Numbered from the stretch's first letter, positions 43,390 to 52,500 are shown. The stretch: DNA of 64,000 bases from Marinobacter salsuginis (GCF_009617755.1 NZ_BGZH01000002.1:310001-374000); one strand, 5' to 3'. Translations and numbers: made by a program. Notes: generated from the letters alone by a model not told the origin.

Positions 43390-45192
43390 ATGTCCTCACA
43401 CAGCCACAAAACCACCAGCAGTTTTGCTGCCCTGGCTCGCCTGCTCAGATACGCCCGGGGATATCGCCGGCAGATCATCGCCGCTACAACCTGCTCGATC
43501 ATCAACAAACTGTTCGATATTGCCCCTGAAATCCTGATCGGCGTCGCCATTGATGTGGTCGTCAACCAGGAAGAAAGCTTTGTGGCAGGCCTGGGCTTTG
43601 AAACCGCTCAGGAACAGATCACCATTCTGGCGGTACTCACCTTCTTTATCTGGGCCGGTGAATCCCTGTTCGAATACCTGTTCCAGATCCTCTGGCGCAA
43701 TCTGGCCCAGCGACTGCAATCGGATCTGCGTCAGGACGCCTACGAGCATGCCCAGCGCCTCGACATGAGCTTCTTCGAGGCCCGCAGCTCTGGTCAGCTG
43801 GTGGCCACCATGAACGACGACGTCAACCAGCTAGAGCGCTTCCTTGATGGTGGCGCCAACGCAATGATTCAGGTTCTGGTGACCGTCGTTGCCGTGGGCG
43901 CCGTCTTCTTCGTGCTCTCACCACTCATTGCGCTGCTGGCCTTCACTCCCATTCCCCTGATTATCTGGGGTGCCTTCTATTTCCAGCGCAAAGCCGGGCC
44001 GCTGTATGCGGACGTTCGGGAAAAAGTGGGCGACCTGTCCAGCCGTCTGGCGAACAACCTGGGCGGCATTGCCACCATCAAGAGTTTTACCGCCGAACAG
44101 CGGGAAGCCAAACGCCTCAAGGAGAGCAGCGAAGCGTACGTAGAGGCCAATCGCCGTGCCATCCGTATCAGCTCCGCGTTTATTCCCGTCATCCGGATGG
44201 CTATCCTCGCCGGCTTCCTCGCCACCTTTACGGTGGGCGGCATGATGGCCCTCGAAGGCAGCCTGAACGTGGGGGCCTATGGCGTGCTGGTATTCCTGAC
44301 CCAGCGCCTGCTCTGGCCACTGACAGGCCTTGCCGAGGTGATTGACCTGTTCGAGCGTGCGATGGCAAGCACACGCCGGATTCTGGATCTTCTGGCCGAA
44401 CCCGTGCACGTTCGTGATGAGGGCGGGAAGGCCCTCGAGGCACCGGTAAAAGGCAACGTTGAGCTGGACAAAGTAAGCTTTCACTATCCCTCCAGCGGCG
44501 CCGGTATCCGGGATATCAGCCTGACCGTGCCAGCGGGCAACACCCTTGCGCTGGTGGGCGCTACCGGCTCCGGCAAATCCACCCTGATCAAGTTGCTGCT
44601 CCGGTTCTACGACCCGAGCAACGGCGAAATCCGCATCGATGGCCAACCCATTCGGGACCTCAGCCTGAATTCCCTGCGCGGCTCGATCGGGCTTGTGAGC
44701 CAGGATGTCTATCTATTCGAGGGCACGATCCGGGAAAACCTTGCTTACGGAAATCCGGCTGCCACCGATGCCGACATCATCAATGCAGCGAAAACCGCGG
44801 AAGCCTGGTCCTTCATCGAAGCCCTGCCTGAGGGTCTGGATACGCCTGTAGGTGAACGCGGTGTTCGTCTGTCGGGAGGACAGCGGCAACGCCTCTCGCT
44901 GGCGCGGGCACTACTGAAGAACCCGCCAATACTGGTACTCGATGAAGCTACCAGCGCCGTGGACAACGAAACAGAGGCCGCCATCCAGCGGTCCCTGAAG
45001 CGCATCGGCCATAACCGTACCGTCATCATGATCGCCCATCGACTCTCCACGATCGTTGACGCGGACTCCATTGCGGTCATTGAAGGCGGCAAAGTGCTGG
45101 AACAGGGAACTCACCGGGAACTGTTGGACCAGGATGGCGCTTACGCCAATCAGTGGCGGGTCCAGACCGGCCAGATCCAGGCCGCCATTTAA
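43390..45192 (+). CDS. ABC exporter, fused membrane and ATPase domains
   Basis: A 600-residue half-transporter. About six hydrophobic helices occupy residues 30-310. The ATPase has Walker A GATGSGKST (near 390), the signature LSGGQRQRLSLARALL (near 494), Walker B ILVLDEATSAVD and the H-loop MIAHRLSTI. This is the type I exporter form (MsbA/Atm1-like). It sits 68 bp before a Fur-controlled ferric-siderophore import operon, so it could be a siderophore or metal-related exporter, but the substrate is not visible. Confidence 0.92.
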   Translation: MSSHSHKTTSSFAALARLLRYARGYRRQIIAATTCSIINKLFDIAPEILIGVAIDVVVNQEESFVAGLGFETAQEQITILAVLTFFIWAGESLFEYLFQILWRNLAQRLQSDLRQDAYEHAQRLDMSFFEARSSGQLVATMNDDVNQLERFLDGGANAMIQVLVTVVAVGAVFFVLSPLIALLAFTPIPLIIWGAFYFQRKAGPLYADVREKVGDLSSRLANNLGGIATIKSFTAEQREAKRLKESSEAYVEANRRAIRISSAFIPVIRMAILAGFLATFTVGGMMALEGSLNVGAYGVLVFLTQRLLWPLTGLAEVIDLFERAMASTRRILDLLAEPVHVRDEGGKALEAPVKGNVELDKVSFHYPSSGAGIRDISLTVPAGNTLALVGATGSGKSTLIKLLLRFYDPSNGEIRIDGQPIRDLSLNSLRGSIGLVSQDVYLFEGTIRENLAYGNPAATDADIINAAKTAEAWSFIEALPEGLDTPVGERGVRLSGGQRQRLSLARALLKNPPILVLDEATSAVDNETEAAIQRSLKRIGHNRTVIMIAHRLSTIVDADSIAVIEGGKVLEQGTHRELLDQDGAYANQWRVQTGQIQAAI

Positions 45193-45203
45193 CGATATGA
45201 ATA

Positions 45204-45232
45204 TTGATAGTGATTCGCATTTAAATTATCCT
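45204..45232 (+). promoter_or_regulatory. Promoter with overlapping Fur box for fhuCDB-fhuF
   Basis: TTGATA (45204-45209) and TATCCT (45227-45232) are spaced 17 bp, a good sigma-70 promoter. The spacer overlaps a Fur-like AT-rich box, TGATAGTGATTCGCATTT. The reverse strand contains AATGCGAAT, which also appears in the second Fur-like box at 49892-49912. Iron-replete Fur would cover this promoter and shut the operon. A short GC hairpin (GCAGGC/GCCTGC, 45233-45260) lies directly before the fhuC ATG. Confidence 0.75.
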
Positions 45233-45260
45233 GCAGGCCCTCAGAATTCCGGGAGCCTGC

Positions 45261-46034
45261 ATGCCTGTTTTTTTTGACGTTTCCAATCTCGGTGTTCGTA
45301 TTGGCGACACCACCATACTGCAAAACCTCAACCTCGGTTTCGTTGAGGGTGAGGTGACCGCCCTGCTCGGGCATAACGGCTCCGGCAAGTCCACCCTGCT
45401 CAAGGTGCTTGCCCGTCAGCATGTACCGTCTTCTGGCGAAGTACAGCTTCTGGGAAAATCTTTCCGGAACACAGGGGCCCGGGAGTTTGCCCGCAATGTA
45501 GGCTACCTCCCCCAGCATCCCCCGGGCACTGATGGTTTGACGGTGCGCGAGCTGGTTGCCCTGGGCCGCTATCCCTGGCGCGGCCCGCTGGGCCGCTATA
45601 ACGACGAAGACCACCAACTGATTACCGGGGCTATCGACGACACCGGGCTCGGAGCCTTCCAGCATCGCTCCGTGGACACACTCTCTGGTGGTGAACGCCA
45701 GCGCGCCTGGATTGCCATGCTGCTGGCCCAGCAAACCCGATGCCTGCTTCTTGATGAACCCATATCGGCCCTGGATGTAAAACATCAGGTTGAAACCCTG
45801 CGCCTGGTACATCGTCTTGCCGAACAAAGGGACCTCACGGTTGTCGTTGTGTTGCACGATGTGGATCTTGCGGCACGATTCTGCGACCGCCTGGTGGCCC
45901 TGAAATCCGGGCAGCTTGTGGCCGATGGCAGCCCCCGTGAAATCATGGATTCCGGCATCCTGGAATCCATTTATGGCGTACCCATGGGGGTGATGGAGCG
46001 GGCGCCCGGCCAGTGGGTGTCCTATGTTCACTAG
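45261..46034 (+). CDS. fhuC: Ferric-siderophore ABC transporter, ATPase
   Basis: 257 residues with Walker A GHNGSGKST (near 37), signature LSGGERQRAWIAMLL (near 140), Walker B LLLDEPISALD and H-loop VVLHDVD. It energises import of an iron-siderophore through the FhuB-like permease. The start is ATG 45261 with GGGAG seven bases upstream. The stop overlaps the binding-protein gene by 11 bp. The family also contains FecE and BtuD types; operon context favours the Fhu type. Confidence 0.93.
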   Translation: MPVFFDVSNLGVRIGDTTILQNLNLGFVEGEVTALLGHNGSGKSTLLKVLARQHVPSSGEVQLLGKSFRNTGAREFARNVGYLPQHPPGTDGLTVRELVALGRYPWRGPLGRYNDEDHQLITGAIDDTGLGAFQHRSVDTLSGGERQRAWIAMLLAQQTRCLLLDEPISALDVKHQVETLRLVHRLAEQRDLTVVVVLHDVDLAARFCDRLVALKSGQLVADGSPREIMDSGILESIYGVPMGVMERAPGQWVSYVH

Positions 46035-46959
46035 TCGTGTCCCGGGATTTCGATTCTGCTTCATACTTCTTGTGGGTTTGCTGCCAGTGTTTGCCGGCGC
46101 GGAGACATGGCAGCATGAGCAAGGCACGCTCAGCCTGGATAAAACCCCGCAACGTGTTATTGCCCTGAACTGGGCAGCGACAGAGGCGCTTTTGTTACTC
46201 GGGGTGACTCCAGTTGGCGTTGCCGATCGCGACGGCTACAGTGTCTGGGTCAAGGAACCGGAACTTCCCGAGGGCGTGGCCAACATCGGTACCCGGGTGG
46301 CGCCGAGCCTGGAAGCCATCGCCGAACTCAAGCCAGACCTGATCGTCACCAGCTCCGAAATGGCACCCGCCGCTAACCTCCTTGAACGCATTGCGCCGAC
46401 CTACGTTGTCAGTGTTTACAAAAAAGGCTCCAACCCCTACGAAAAAGCCAGCGATATGCTCACCACTCTGGGCGACATGCTGGACCGAGAGGAACGCGCC
46501 GCAGCTGTTCTCAACGACATAAACCGGACTCTGCAGACTCAGCGCCGTCGTCTTGAGAATGCCAACCTCACCGAGCGGCCGGTGGCGCTGGTGAATTTCC
46601 TGGACGACCGCCACGTTCGCGTTTATGCGCCAAACGGTCTTTATCAGAGTGCCCTCGACGCCCTTGGTCTTGAAAACGCCTGGTCCCAGCCCGGTAATTA
46701 TTGGGGTTTCTCGGTCGCTGGGCTTGAGGCGCTCGCGCCCTATCAGGACACCCGGATTGTTGTCATTGCTCCGACCCTGCCCGGGTTGTCCGACACCCTG
46801 GCAGACAGCCCTTTCTGGACCTATCTGCCGCCTGTTCAACGCGATCAGGTGTACCAGATCGATCCGGTCTGGCCGTTCGGAGGCGTCTTCCCAGTCAAGC
46901 GGCTGGCGACGTTACTGGCCGACAGCCTGATAGCAGGAGGTTCAGACAATGTACGCTGA
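46024..46959 (+). CDS. fhuD: Ferric-siderophore periplasmic binding protein
   Basis: 311 residues. A signal peptide (FRFCFILLVGLLPVFAGA) leads into a class III binding protein: PQRVIALNWAATEALLLLGVTPVGVAD, PSLEAIAELKPDLIVTS and the second lobe near AVAGLEALAPYQDTRIVVI. It captures hydroxamate-type siderophore-iron and docks on the permease. It overlaps fhuC upstream and the permease gene downstream by 11 bp each. Confidence 0.92.
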   Translation: MFTSRVPGFRFCFILLVGLLPVFAGAETWQHEQGTLSLDKTPQRVIALNWAATEALLLLGVTPVGVADRDGYSVWVKEPELPEGVANIGTRVAPSLEAIAELKPDLIVTSSEMAPAANLLERIAPTYVVSVYKKGSNPYEKASDMLTTLGDMLDREERAAAVLNDINRTLQTQRRRLENANLTERPVALVNFLDDRHVRVYAPNGLYQSALDALGLENAWSQPGNYWGFSVAGLEALAPYQDTRIVVIAPTLPGLSDTLADSPFWTYLPPVQRDQVYQIDPVWPFGGVFPVKRLATLLADSLIAGGSDNVR

Positions 46960-48979
46960 ATCCGCAAACAGCCCTGTCGGTCGCCCCTCCCTGCCAGCAA
47001 GGTTACCGGTGGCTGCGGCGCTGATCTGGTTTGGCGCCTTTCTCGCGAGCGCTGTACCCTGGTTTGACCAACTCAATGCCGCCGATCTGATCGCCGCCTT
47101 CTGGACGTTCGAAGCCGATGATTACGCGTCGGTACTCGCCCACTTCAGCTGGGCACCGCGGGTCGCCATGGCCGTCCTGATTGGTTGTGGCCTTGGCCTT
47201 GCGGGCGCGGTTACCCAGCAGATCCTGGGCAACCCCCTGGCCTCACCCACAACGCTGGGTGTTGAAGCCGGTGGTCAGTTCGGCATAACGGTCGCGACCC
47301 TGTTCTTCCCCGGCTTGCTGGCTCTTAGCCCGGATCTGGCGGCAGTCTCCGGTGGCTTTCTGGCCATCGGGCTGGTTATCGCACTCACCTGGCGCCTGGG
47401 CTTTTCACCAGTCACCGTGATCCTGGCCGGTCTTGTTGTCACCTTTTTCCTGGGCGCAGTAAACATGGCGTTCCTGCTGCTCAAGGGAGAGTGGCTAGGA
47501 AACCTGTTTATCTGGGGCGCCGGTTCCCTGGTCCAGAACAACTGGCAACCGTTCACGGATCTCTGGCCCCGGGTGCTGGTGCTGGGTGTATTCATGATTC
47601 TGTTGATGCGCCCGCTTCAGGTTATGCAACTGGGGCAAACCTCCGCCCGCTCTCTTGGCGCCAAGGTTGGCCTGATCCGCGTCCTGGCCCTGTTTCTGGT
47701 TGTAATGATGAGTGCCACTGTGGTGAGCCGGGTCGGCGTCGTGGCGTTTATCGGTCTTGCGGCACCGGTACTGGCGAGACTGCTGGGGGCCCGCACCCTG
47801 TCTGAACGGCTTATCTGGAGCAGTGTTCTGGGCGCGGGTCTACTGTTGCTGGCCGATACCCTCGCCCACTGGGCATCCACCTGGGGTGACGGGTCTCTGG
47901 TGCCAACCGGCACCACCACCGCCCTGATCGGCGGGCCGATCATTCTGCTGGCTCTGCAAGGCTTGAAGAATACCCATCATATGCCCGGGCAGGACGACAG
48001 CCCCGCCGGCTTCCTGCCGAAGCGACGTTCCAGCCTTGTGATCGGTGGGGCCTTAGCCATGCTCCTTCTGATCACCATCTGCATCTCCATGGCCTGGTCC
48101 CCCGGGCTGACCGAGTGGAGCTGGACTCCGATCACCCAGTGGCACGAGGCCTGGGTCTGGCGCGGCCCCAGGCTCATGGCTGCAATTCTTGCTGGCATGG
48201 CCCTCGGCCTTGCTGGAACATTGATCCAGCGCATGACAGGCAACCCCATGGCCAGCCCGGAACTGCTGGGCATCAGCGGCGGCGCGGCGGTGGTCATGGT
48301 CATGATTGTCCTGTTCGGCGCCGACGTCGGCCGGGGCGGACAGCTGGGTGCAGCCACCCTCGGCGCTGGAGCGGCTCTGGGTTTACTGATCTTGCTGGCT
48401 CGCAAGCACCGATTTGCCGGTAACCAGCTTTTACTTGGCGGGCTCGCTCTGTATGTCTTTATGGACGCTGGCCTTCGCCTGGTGATGGCTTCCGGTGGCA
48501 CCGTGGCCTCGCAGCTTCTCAACTGGATGTACGGTTCCACCTGGCTGGTCTCGGAAGCCGAGGCTCTCGGCCTGTTGGCGCTCATCGTGTTGATCTCGGC
48601 CAGCCTGCTGGTGATTATCCGGCCCCTGAGCATTCTTCCCCTGGGAGAGACATCGGCCAGCTCACTGGGTTTGCCGGTGACAAAAGTGCGTCTGCTTTTA
48701 CTTCTGTTGGCCGCATTACTGACTGCGTCGGCAACGGTCGTGATCGGCCCGCTGAGTTTCGTGGGCCTCATAGCTCCTCACCTCGCCCGGGTACTGGGCC
48801 AGCAGATCGTTGGACGGCAGCTCGTTGTCGCAGCCCTTGCCGGTGGCCTGTTGTTGGGAGTAGCCGACTACCTGTCACGAATTGTGGTTTACCCAAACCA
48901 GCTTCCGGCGGGGCTTCTGGCAGCCCTGGTCGGCGGCCTGTACTTCCTCTGGGGGTTGAGTCGCCATGGCAGAGCCTGA
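46949..48979 (+). CDS. fhuB: Ferric-siderophore permease, tandem duplicated (FhuB type)
   Basis: 676 residues with two homologous halves, each with about ten helices. The repeat is easy to see: GCGLGLAGAVTQQILGNPLASPTTLGVEAGGQFG against GMALGLAGTLIQRMTGNPMASPELLGISGGAAVV, and GLAAPVLARLLG against GLIAPHLARVLG. The fused double-length form is diagnostic of FhuB, whereas BtuC and FepD are single-length. It overlaps fhuF by 14 bp. Confidence 0.94.
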   Translation: MYAESANSPVGRPSLPARLPVAAALIWFGAFLASAVPWFDQLNAADLIAAFWTFEADDYASVLAHFSWAPRVAMAVLIGCGLGLAGAVTQQILGNPLASPTTLGVEAGGQFGITVATLFFPGLLALSPDLAAVSGGFLAIGLVIALTWRLGFSPVTVILAGLVVTFFLGAVNMAFLLLKGEWLGNLFIWGAGSLVQNNWQPFTDLWPRVLVLGVFMILLMRPLQVMQLGQTSARSLGAKVGLIRVLALFLVVMMSATVVSRVGVVAFIGLAAPVLARLLGARTLSERLIWSSVLGAGLLLLADTLAHWASTWGDGSLVPTGTTTALIGGPIILLALQGLKNTHHMPGQDDSPAGFLPKRRSSLVIGGALAMLLLITICISMAWSPGLTEWSWTPITQWHEAWVWRGPRLMAAILAGMALGLAGTLIQRMTGNPMASPELLGISGGAAVVMVMIVLFGADVGRGGQLGAATLGAGAALGLLILLARKHRFAGNQLLLGGLALYVFMDAGLRLVMASGGTVASQLLNWMYGSTWLVSEAEALGLLALIVLISASLLVIIRPLSILPLGETSASSLGLPVTKVRLLLLLLAALLTASATVVIGPLSFVGLIAPHLARVLGQQIVGRQLVVAALAGGLLLGVADYLSRIVVYPNQLPAGLLAALVGGLYFLWGLSRHGRA

Positions 48980-49787
48980 CCACAACTCCGGGATCGGCCC
49001 ATGGGCCCGGCTTTACAACCACCTTCTGAGCCAGTCAGAACTGAACAGGGAATTGGTCCTGAATGAGGCGCTGAGACCTGCCGAAGACGAGCGCAGCAGC
49101 GTATTGTCTTTGGCCCAGTGCCTGGAGCAACCGTCGCTACTACTTGACCAGGTTGGCACCGACTATCCGGACAACACCGGCACCCGGGCCGCACGTGCGT
49201 TGGTTTCTGTGCTGCAGCAGGATCTGGCGCTCAGCGTAATTGCGCCGCTGACCCTCAGACTGTTCCGCGATGGCCAGACGCCTTTGCCGGACGCCAAACG
49301 AATCTTCCTGGCCCCCATGGACCAACAGTCGCAAACAACGTCCCGTTGGTTTCAGATGCCAGGCGGGGAAATGGCTGGTGAGAGGACTTTCGTCCAGTCG
49401 GTAGGAGAAATAACCGCACAATGGTACCCGGTTTTCAGACGCCAGCTGGGCGTCAGCCCTGGCGCTTACTGGAGCAGCATCGGATTGGGATTGGGAGCAC
49501 CTTTTTCAGCCGTGTGGAACCTGGCAGAGCCCCATGCGCTGTGCCAATTGGCGCAGGGCTGGCTGGAGCAGTTTCAGAACGATGCGAACCGGTTTATCGA
49601 CTGGATTCCGGCCGTGTTCGGTGAGCAGGCCACGGCAATCCCCCAGCGCAGAGGGTGTTGCCTGAAATATCTCTTGCCGGAAGGCGGTTATTGCGGCACC
49701 TGCGGCGTGCATCGTAAGGAACGACTGGCCACACTCATGCCCCAAGAGCGGTCGACAAAGCCAGCCCAATGGCCGCAAGGCCAATAA
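48966..49787 (+). CDS. fhuF: Siderophore-iron reductase FhuF
   Basis: 273 residues. The C-terminal 2Fe-2S binding pattern is CC-x10-C-x2-C in GCCLKYLLPEGGYCGTC, the hallmark of FhuF. The enzyme reduces ferric iron off hydroxamate siderophores in the cytoplasm. It closes the fhuCDB-fhuF operon. The last ~17 residues (after the conserved GVHRKERL) are poorly conserved-looking and are encoded across a region that carries an antisense ORF. Confidence 0.93.
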   Translation: MAEPDHNSGIGPWARLYNHLLSQSELNRELVLNEALRPAEDERSSVLSLAQCLEQPSLLLDQVGTDYPDNTGTRAARALVSVLQQDLALSVIAPLTLRLFRDGQTPLPDAKRIFLAPMDQQSQTTSRWFQMPGGEMAGERTFVQSVGEITAQWYPVFRRQLGVSPGAYWSSIGLGLGAPFSAVWNLAEPHALCQLAQGWLEQFQNDANRFIDWIPAVFGEQATAIPQRRGCCLKYLLPEGGYCGTCGVHRKERLATLMPQERSTKPAQWPQGQ

Positions 49788-49845
49788 GCACACCTGCGCC
49801 TGCCGCCAACTTCAAACCCTCAATCATTTCCTGTTCGGGTGCCAT
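49735..49845 (-). CDS. Candidate 36-residue membrane peptide, Fur-box promoter upstream
   Basis: A 36-codon frame runs from ATG 49845 to TGA at 49735-49737 and was read by hand from the reverse strand. The product begins MAPEQEMIEGLK and then has a Gly/Ala/Leu-rich hydrophobic helix (LAAGAGVLIGLAAIGLALST) that spans the rest. A strong purine-rich ribosome site (GGGAGAAAAGGGA) is placed just before the ATG. A Fur-like box and a plausible promoter lie upstream on the same strand. It overlaps the fhuF 3' end by 53 bp in antisense. No homology could be checked, so it may be an antisense RNA and not a protein. Confidence 0.45.
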   Translation of the reverse strand: MAPEQEMIEGLKLAAGAGVLIGLAAIGLALSTALGA

Positions 49846-49891
49846 TCCCTTTTCTCCCGCTCTGAACTGAACCAACTCTATGCAACTTTAA

Positions 49892-49912
49892 TGCGAATAA
49901 TTGTTATTTGCA
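49892..49912 (-). promoter_or_regulatory. Fur-like palindrome with leftward promoter
   Basis: TGCGAATAATTGTTATTTGCA is a 9-3-9 dyad with 8 of 9 positions matched, and shares AATGCGAAT with the fhuC promoter box. On the minus strand TTGCAA, 17 bp and TAAAGT give a plausible sigma-70 promoter that runs through it toward the small ORF at 49735-49845. Control of the rightward sugar-dehydrogenase gene (start 50041, about 130 bp away) is the alternative. Confidence 0.6.
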
Positions 49913-50040
49913 ATGCTGGATCAATGATCCGTAATTGACCCGGCGCCCTATACATTCTCTGTCTGGGGTATGCCTCGGCGACGCCGGCTTCAACTGCTAC
50001 TCTGAATGTTCTGATGACACCGTTAAAAACGGAGGCTCCA

Positions 50041-51162
50041 ATGGGTATTCTCAAGCACCTTCTCCTGACCGGCACCCTGTTACTGGTCGCTGTCTCGAGC
50101 CAGGCAAATCAGACCTTCTCCTCAGATAGAGCGGATTTTCGCCTCGAAACCGTGGCACAGAACCTGGAACACCCCTGGAGCCTGGCATTTTTACCGGATG
50201 GCGCCATGCTGGTCACAGAACGGGAAGGTCGGCTGCGGATGATCCGGAACGGTTCGTTGGTGGAGGCGCCCATCAGTGGCGTACCGGAGCTCGTTGTATC
50301 CGGGCAGGGAGGATTGCTGGACATTATTCTGCATCCGGACTTCAAGCAGAATCAGGTGCTGTTCCTGAGCTACGCCCACAGAAACCGGGAGGGTATGACT
50401 ACCCGGGTAGCTCGCGCGCGTTTAAATGGTGATCGCCTCAGCGACGTTGAAGTGATTTTTGAAGCCCTGCCTCGCTCCAACGGCGGCCGCCACTTCGCCG
50501 GCCGGATGGAATTCGACCGGGAGGGCAACCTGTACGTGGCGGTCGGCGACCGTGGCGACATGGATCGCGCTCAGGACAACGCAGACGATGCCGGAGGCGT
50601 TCACCGGATTACGACCGACGGCTCTCCTGCTCCGGGCAATCCGTTCCTCGACACCGCCGGCGTCAACGACACCTTTTACACAACCGGCAACCGAAATATC
50701 CAGGGCATGACCATCCATCCGGAAACGGGCGAGATCTGGAGCCACGAGCATGGCCCCCGGGGTGGTGACGAAATCAATATTATCCGTGCCGGAACGGACT
50801 ATGGCTGGCCAACAATCACCTACGGCATCGACTACTCTGGCCTGCCCATCAGCAGTAAAACCAGCCAGGAAGGCATGGCCCAGCCACTGCATTACTGGGA
50901 CCCATCCATCGCGCCCTCAGGCATGGCGTTCTATACCGGGGATCTGTTCCCGGAATGGCAGGGGGATCTGTTCGTCGGGGCGCTAAAAATGCGCAAGCTG
51001 GTTCGCCTGCGCATTCAGGACGGCAAAGTGACCGAAGAGGAAGATCTTTTGACCGATCTCGGCGAACGGATCCGCGATGTGCGCATGGGCCCGGACGGCG
51101 CTCTCTGGCTACTCACGGATTCACCAAGAGGACAGGTTTACCGGATGGTTTCGGTTCAGTGA
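50041..51162 (+). CDS. PQQ-dependent sugar dehydrogenase (soluble GDH / Hhip type)
   Basis: 373 residues from ATG 50041, preceded by CGGAGGCTCCA. A signal peptide (ILKHLLLTGTLLLVAVSSQA) indicates export. A beta-propeller aldose dehydrogenase of the Asd/YliI type is shown by NLEHPWSLAFLPDGAMLVTEREGRLRM, SGQGGLLDIILHP, GGRHFAGRM and WSHEHGPRGGDE. The histidine and arginine residues that hold PQQ sit in these loops. No PQQ biosynthesis gene is in the window. Confidence 0.9.
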   Translation: MGILKHLLLTGTLLLVAVSSQANQTFSSDRADFRLETVAQNLEHPWSLAFLPDGAMLVTEREGRLRMIRNGSLVEAPISGVPELVVSGQGGLLDIILHPDFKQNQVLFLSYAHRNREGMTTRVARARLNGDRLSDVEVIFEALPRSNGGRHFAGRMEFDREGNLYVAVGDRGDMDRAQDNADDAGGVHRITTDGSPAPGNPFLDTAGVNDTFYTTGNRNIQGMTIHPETGEIWSHEHGPRGGDEINIIRAGTDYGWPTITYGIDYSGLPISSKTSQEGMAQPLHYWDPSIAPSGMAFYTGDLFPEWQGDLFVGALKMRKLVRLRIQDGKVTEEEDLLTDLGERIRDVRMGPDGALWLLTDSPRGQVYRMVSVQ

Positions 51163-51569
51163 GGGTCGTTGGTTCTTTCAGTCTTTTCGAACTGCGGGAG
51201 TTGGTCGGTTATCTCGAACCAGTCCGACTTTGAGCCAACAAAAACATGCTGGGAAGGCCCTTTTTCCAAAGGCTCGTTGATGCAACCGACTCTCAGCCTG
51301 AGGATCCCGGGAATCGCATCAACACGGCTATAGAGCTGGCTGCCACAGCGACTGCAGAATCCCCGGTACTTTCCCGGGCGTGATTCGAACTCGGTAATTC
51401 TGTCTTCCCCGGACACGAACCGGAACCGCACCTTTTGTACCGGTGCGCTGGCTGAAAACGCGCTGCCATGGGCACGCCGGCACTGGCTGCAATGGCACAG
51501 GGCAACCGGGCCGAGCGGGCCATCATACTGAAAACTAATATCGCCACACAGGCAACGACCGGTGTACAT
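51156..51569 (-). CDS. GFA family glutathione-dependent formaldehyde-activating-like protein
   Basis: 137 residues from ATG 51569. The cysteine pattern CLCGDISF, CHCSQCRRAHGS and CSRCGSQLYS defines the GFA (Mss4-like) zinc fold. It may be a zinc-binding lyase, though most family members lack a proven substrate. The frame can extend upstream to 51596. It overlaps the converging dehydrogenase gene by 7 bp. Confidence 0.87.
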   Translation of the reverse strand: MYTGRCLCGDISFQYDGPLGPVALCHCSQCRRAHGSAFSASAPVQKVRFRFVSGEDRITEFESRPGKYRGFCSRCGSQLYSRVDAIPGILRLRVGCINEPLEKGPSQHVFVGSKSDWFEITDQLPQFEKTERTNDPH

Positions 51570-51690
51570 CGTCCGGGCCTCAATGCTTCGGTTCACGGGT
51601 TAATTCACGGGCGATGATACCCGCGAGCCACTTGAAGAACCAGTGTGCCGGCACCACTTTAGAAACACACGATTCGCTAAGGAGGACACT

Positions 51691-52500
51691 ATGTCATTCA
51701 GCGCACTTCCGAAAATCGGCATGGGAACATTCCGTCTAAAAGGCAATGATGCCCGAGAGGCCGTCAAGAGTGCCCTGTCTCTGGGCTACCGTCATATCGA
51801 TACCGCCCAGATGTACGAGAACGAAGCGGAAGTTGGCGATGGCATCACCTCCAGCGGCATTCCGCGCCGGGAAATTTTCCTGACCACCAAGATCTGGCAT
51901 GACCAGCTGCACGCCAGCGACCTGATCAACAGCCTCCACGACAGTCTCGCAAGGCTGAAAACCGACCATGTAGATCTGGCGTTGATTCACTGGCCATCAC
52001 CCGGCGACGAAGTACCGATGGAAGAATATCTCGGTGCCCTGAGAGACGCCCAACGCGAGGGTCTTGCAGAGCACATCGGCATTTCCAACTTTACCTGTGC
52101 CCAGATGGATGAGGCGAAAAAGATTCTGGGCGACACGCCCATTTTCACCAACCAGGTTGAAGTGCACCCCTTCCTGGCCAACCGCACGGTTGTGGAGCAT
52201 GCGCAGAAGCTTGGTATCACCGTGACCGGCTACATGCCCCTGGCCGTTGGTAAAGTGATGGAAGATGAAACCCTGCAGCGAATCGCCCGTGAAAGAAATC
52301 TTACCCCCGCCCAAGTAGCAATCGCCTGGGTAGCCTCCAGGGGCGTTGTACCCATCCCCTCCTCCACACGTCCGGCTCACCAAAAGGCCAACCTGGAAGC
52401 TCTGGACGTTCAGTTAAGCGAGGAAGAGATCCGAGCCATTGATGCGCTCGATCGCAACGAGCGAATTGCTAATCCTGACTTCGCGCCGGCCTGGGACTGA
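51691..52500 (+). CDS. Aldo/keto reductase (2,5-diketo-gluconate reductase type)
   Basis: 269 residues from ATG 51691, with AAGGAGGACACT upstream. The AKR tetrad is seen in GYRHIDTAQMYENE (Asp, Tyr), TTKIWHDQ (Lys) and LIHWPSP (His). It reduces ketones or aldehydes with NADPH and is DkgA/DkgB-like. It converges on and overlaps the minus-strand membrane protein gene by about 30 bp. Confidence 0.9.
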   Translation: MSFSALPKIGMGTFRLKGNDAREAVKSALSLGYRHIDTAQMYENEAEVGDGITSSGIPRREIFLTTKIWHDQLHASDLINSLHDSLARLKTDHVDLALIHWPSPGDEVPMEEYLGALRDAQREGLAEHIGISNFTCAQMDEAKKILGDTPIFTNQVEVHPFLANRTVVEHAQKLGITVTGYMPLAVGKVMEDETLQRIARERNLTPAQVAIAWVASRGVVPIPSSTRPAHQKANLEALDVQLSEEEIRAIDALDRNERIANPDFAPAWD

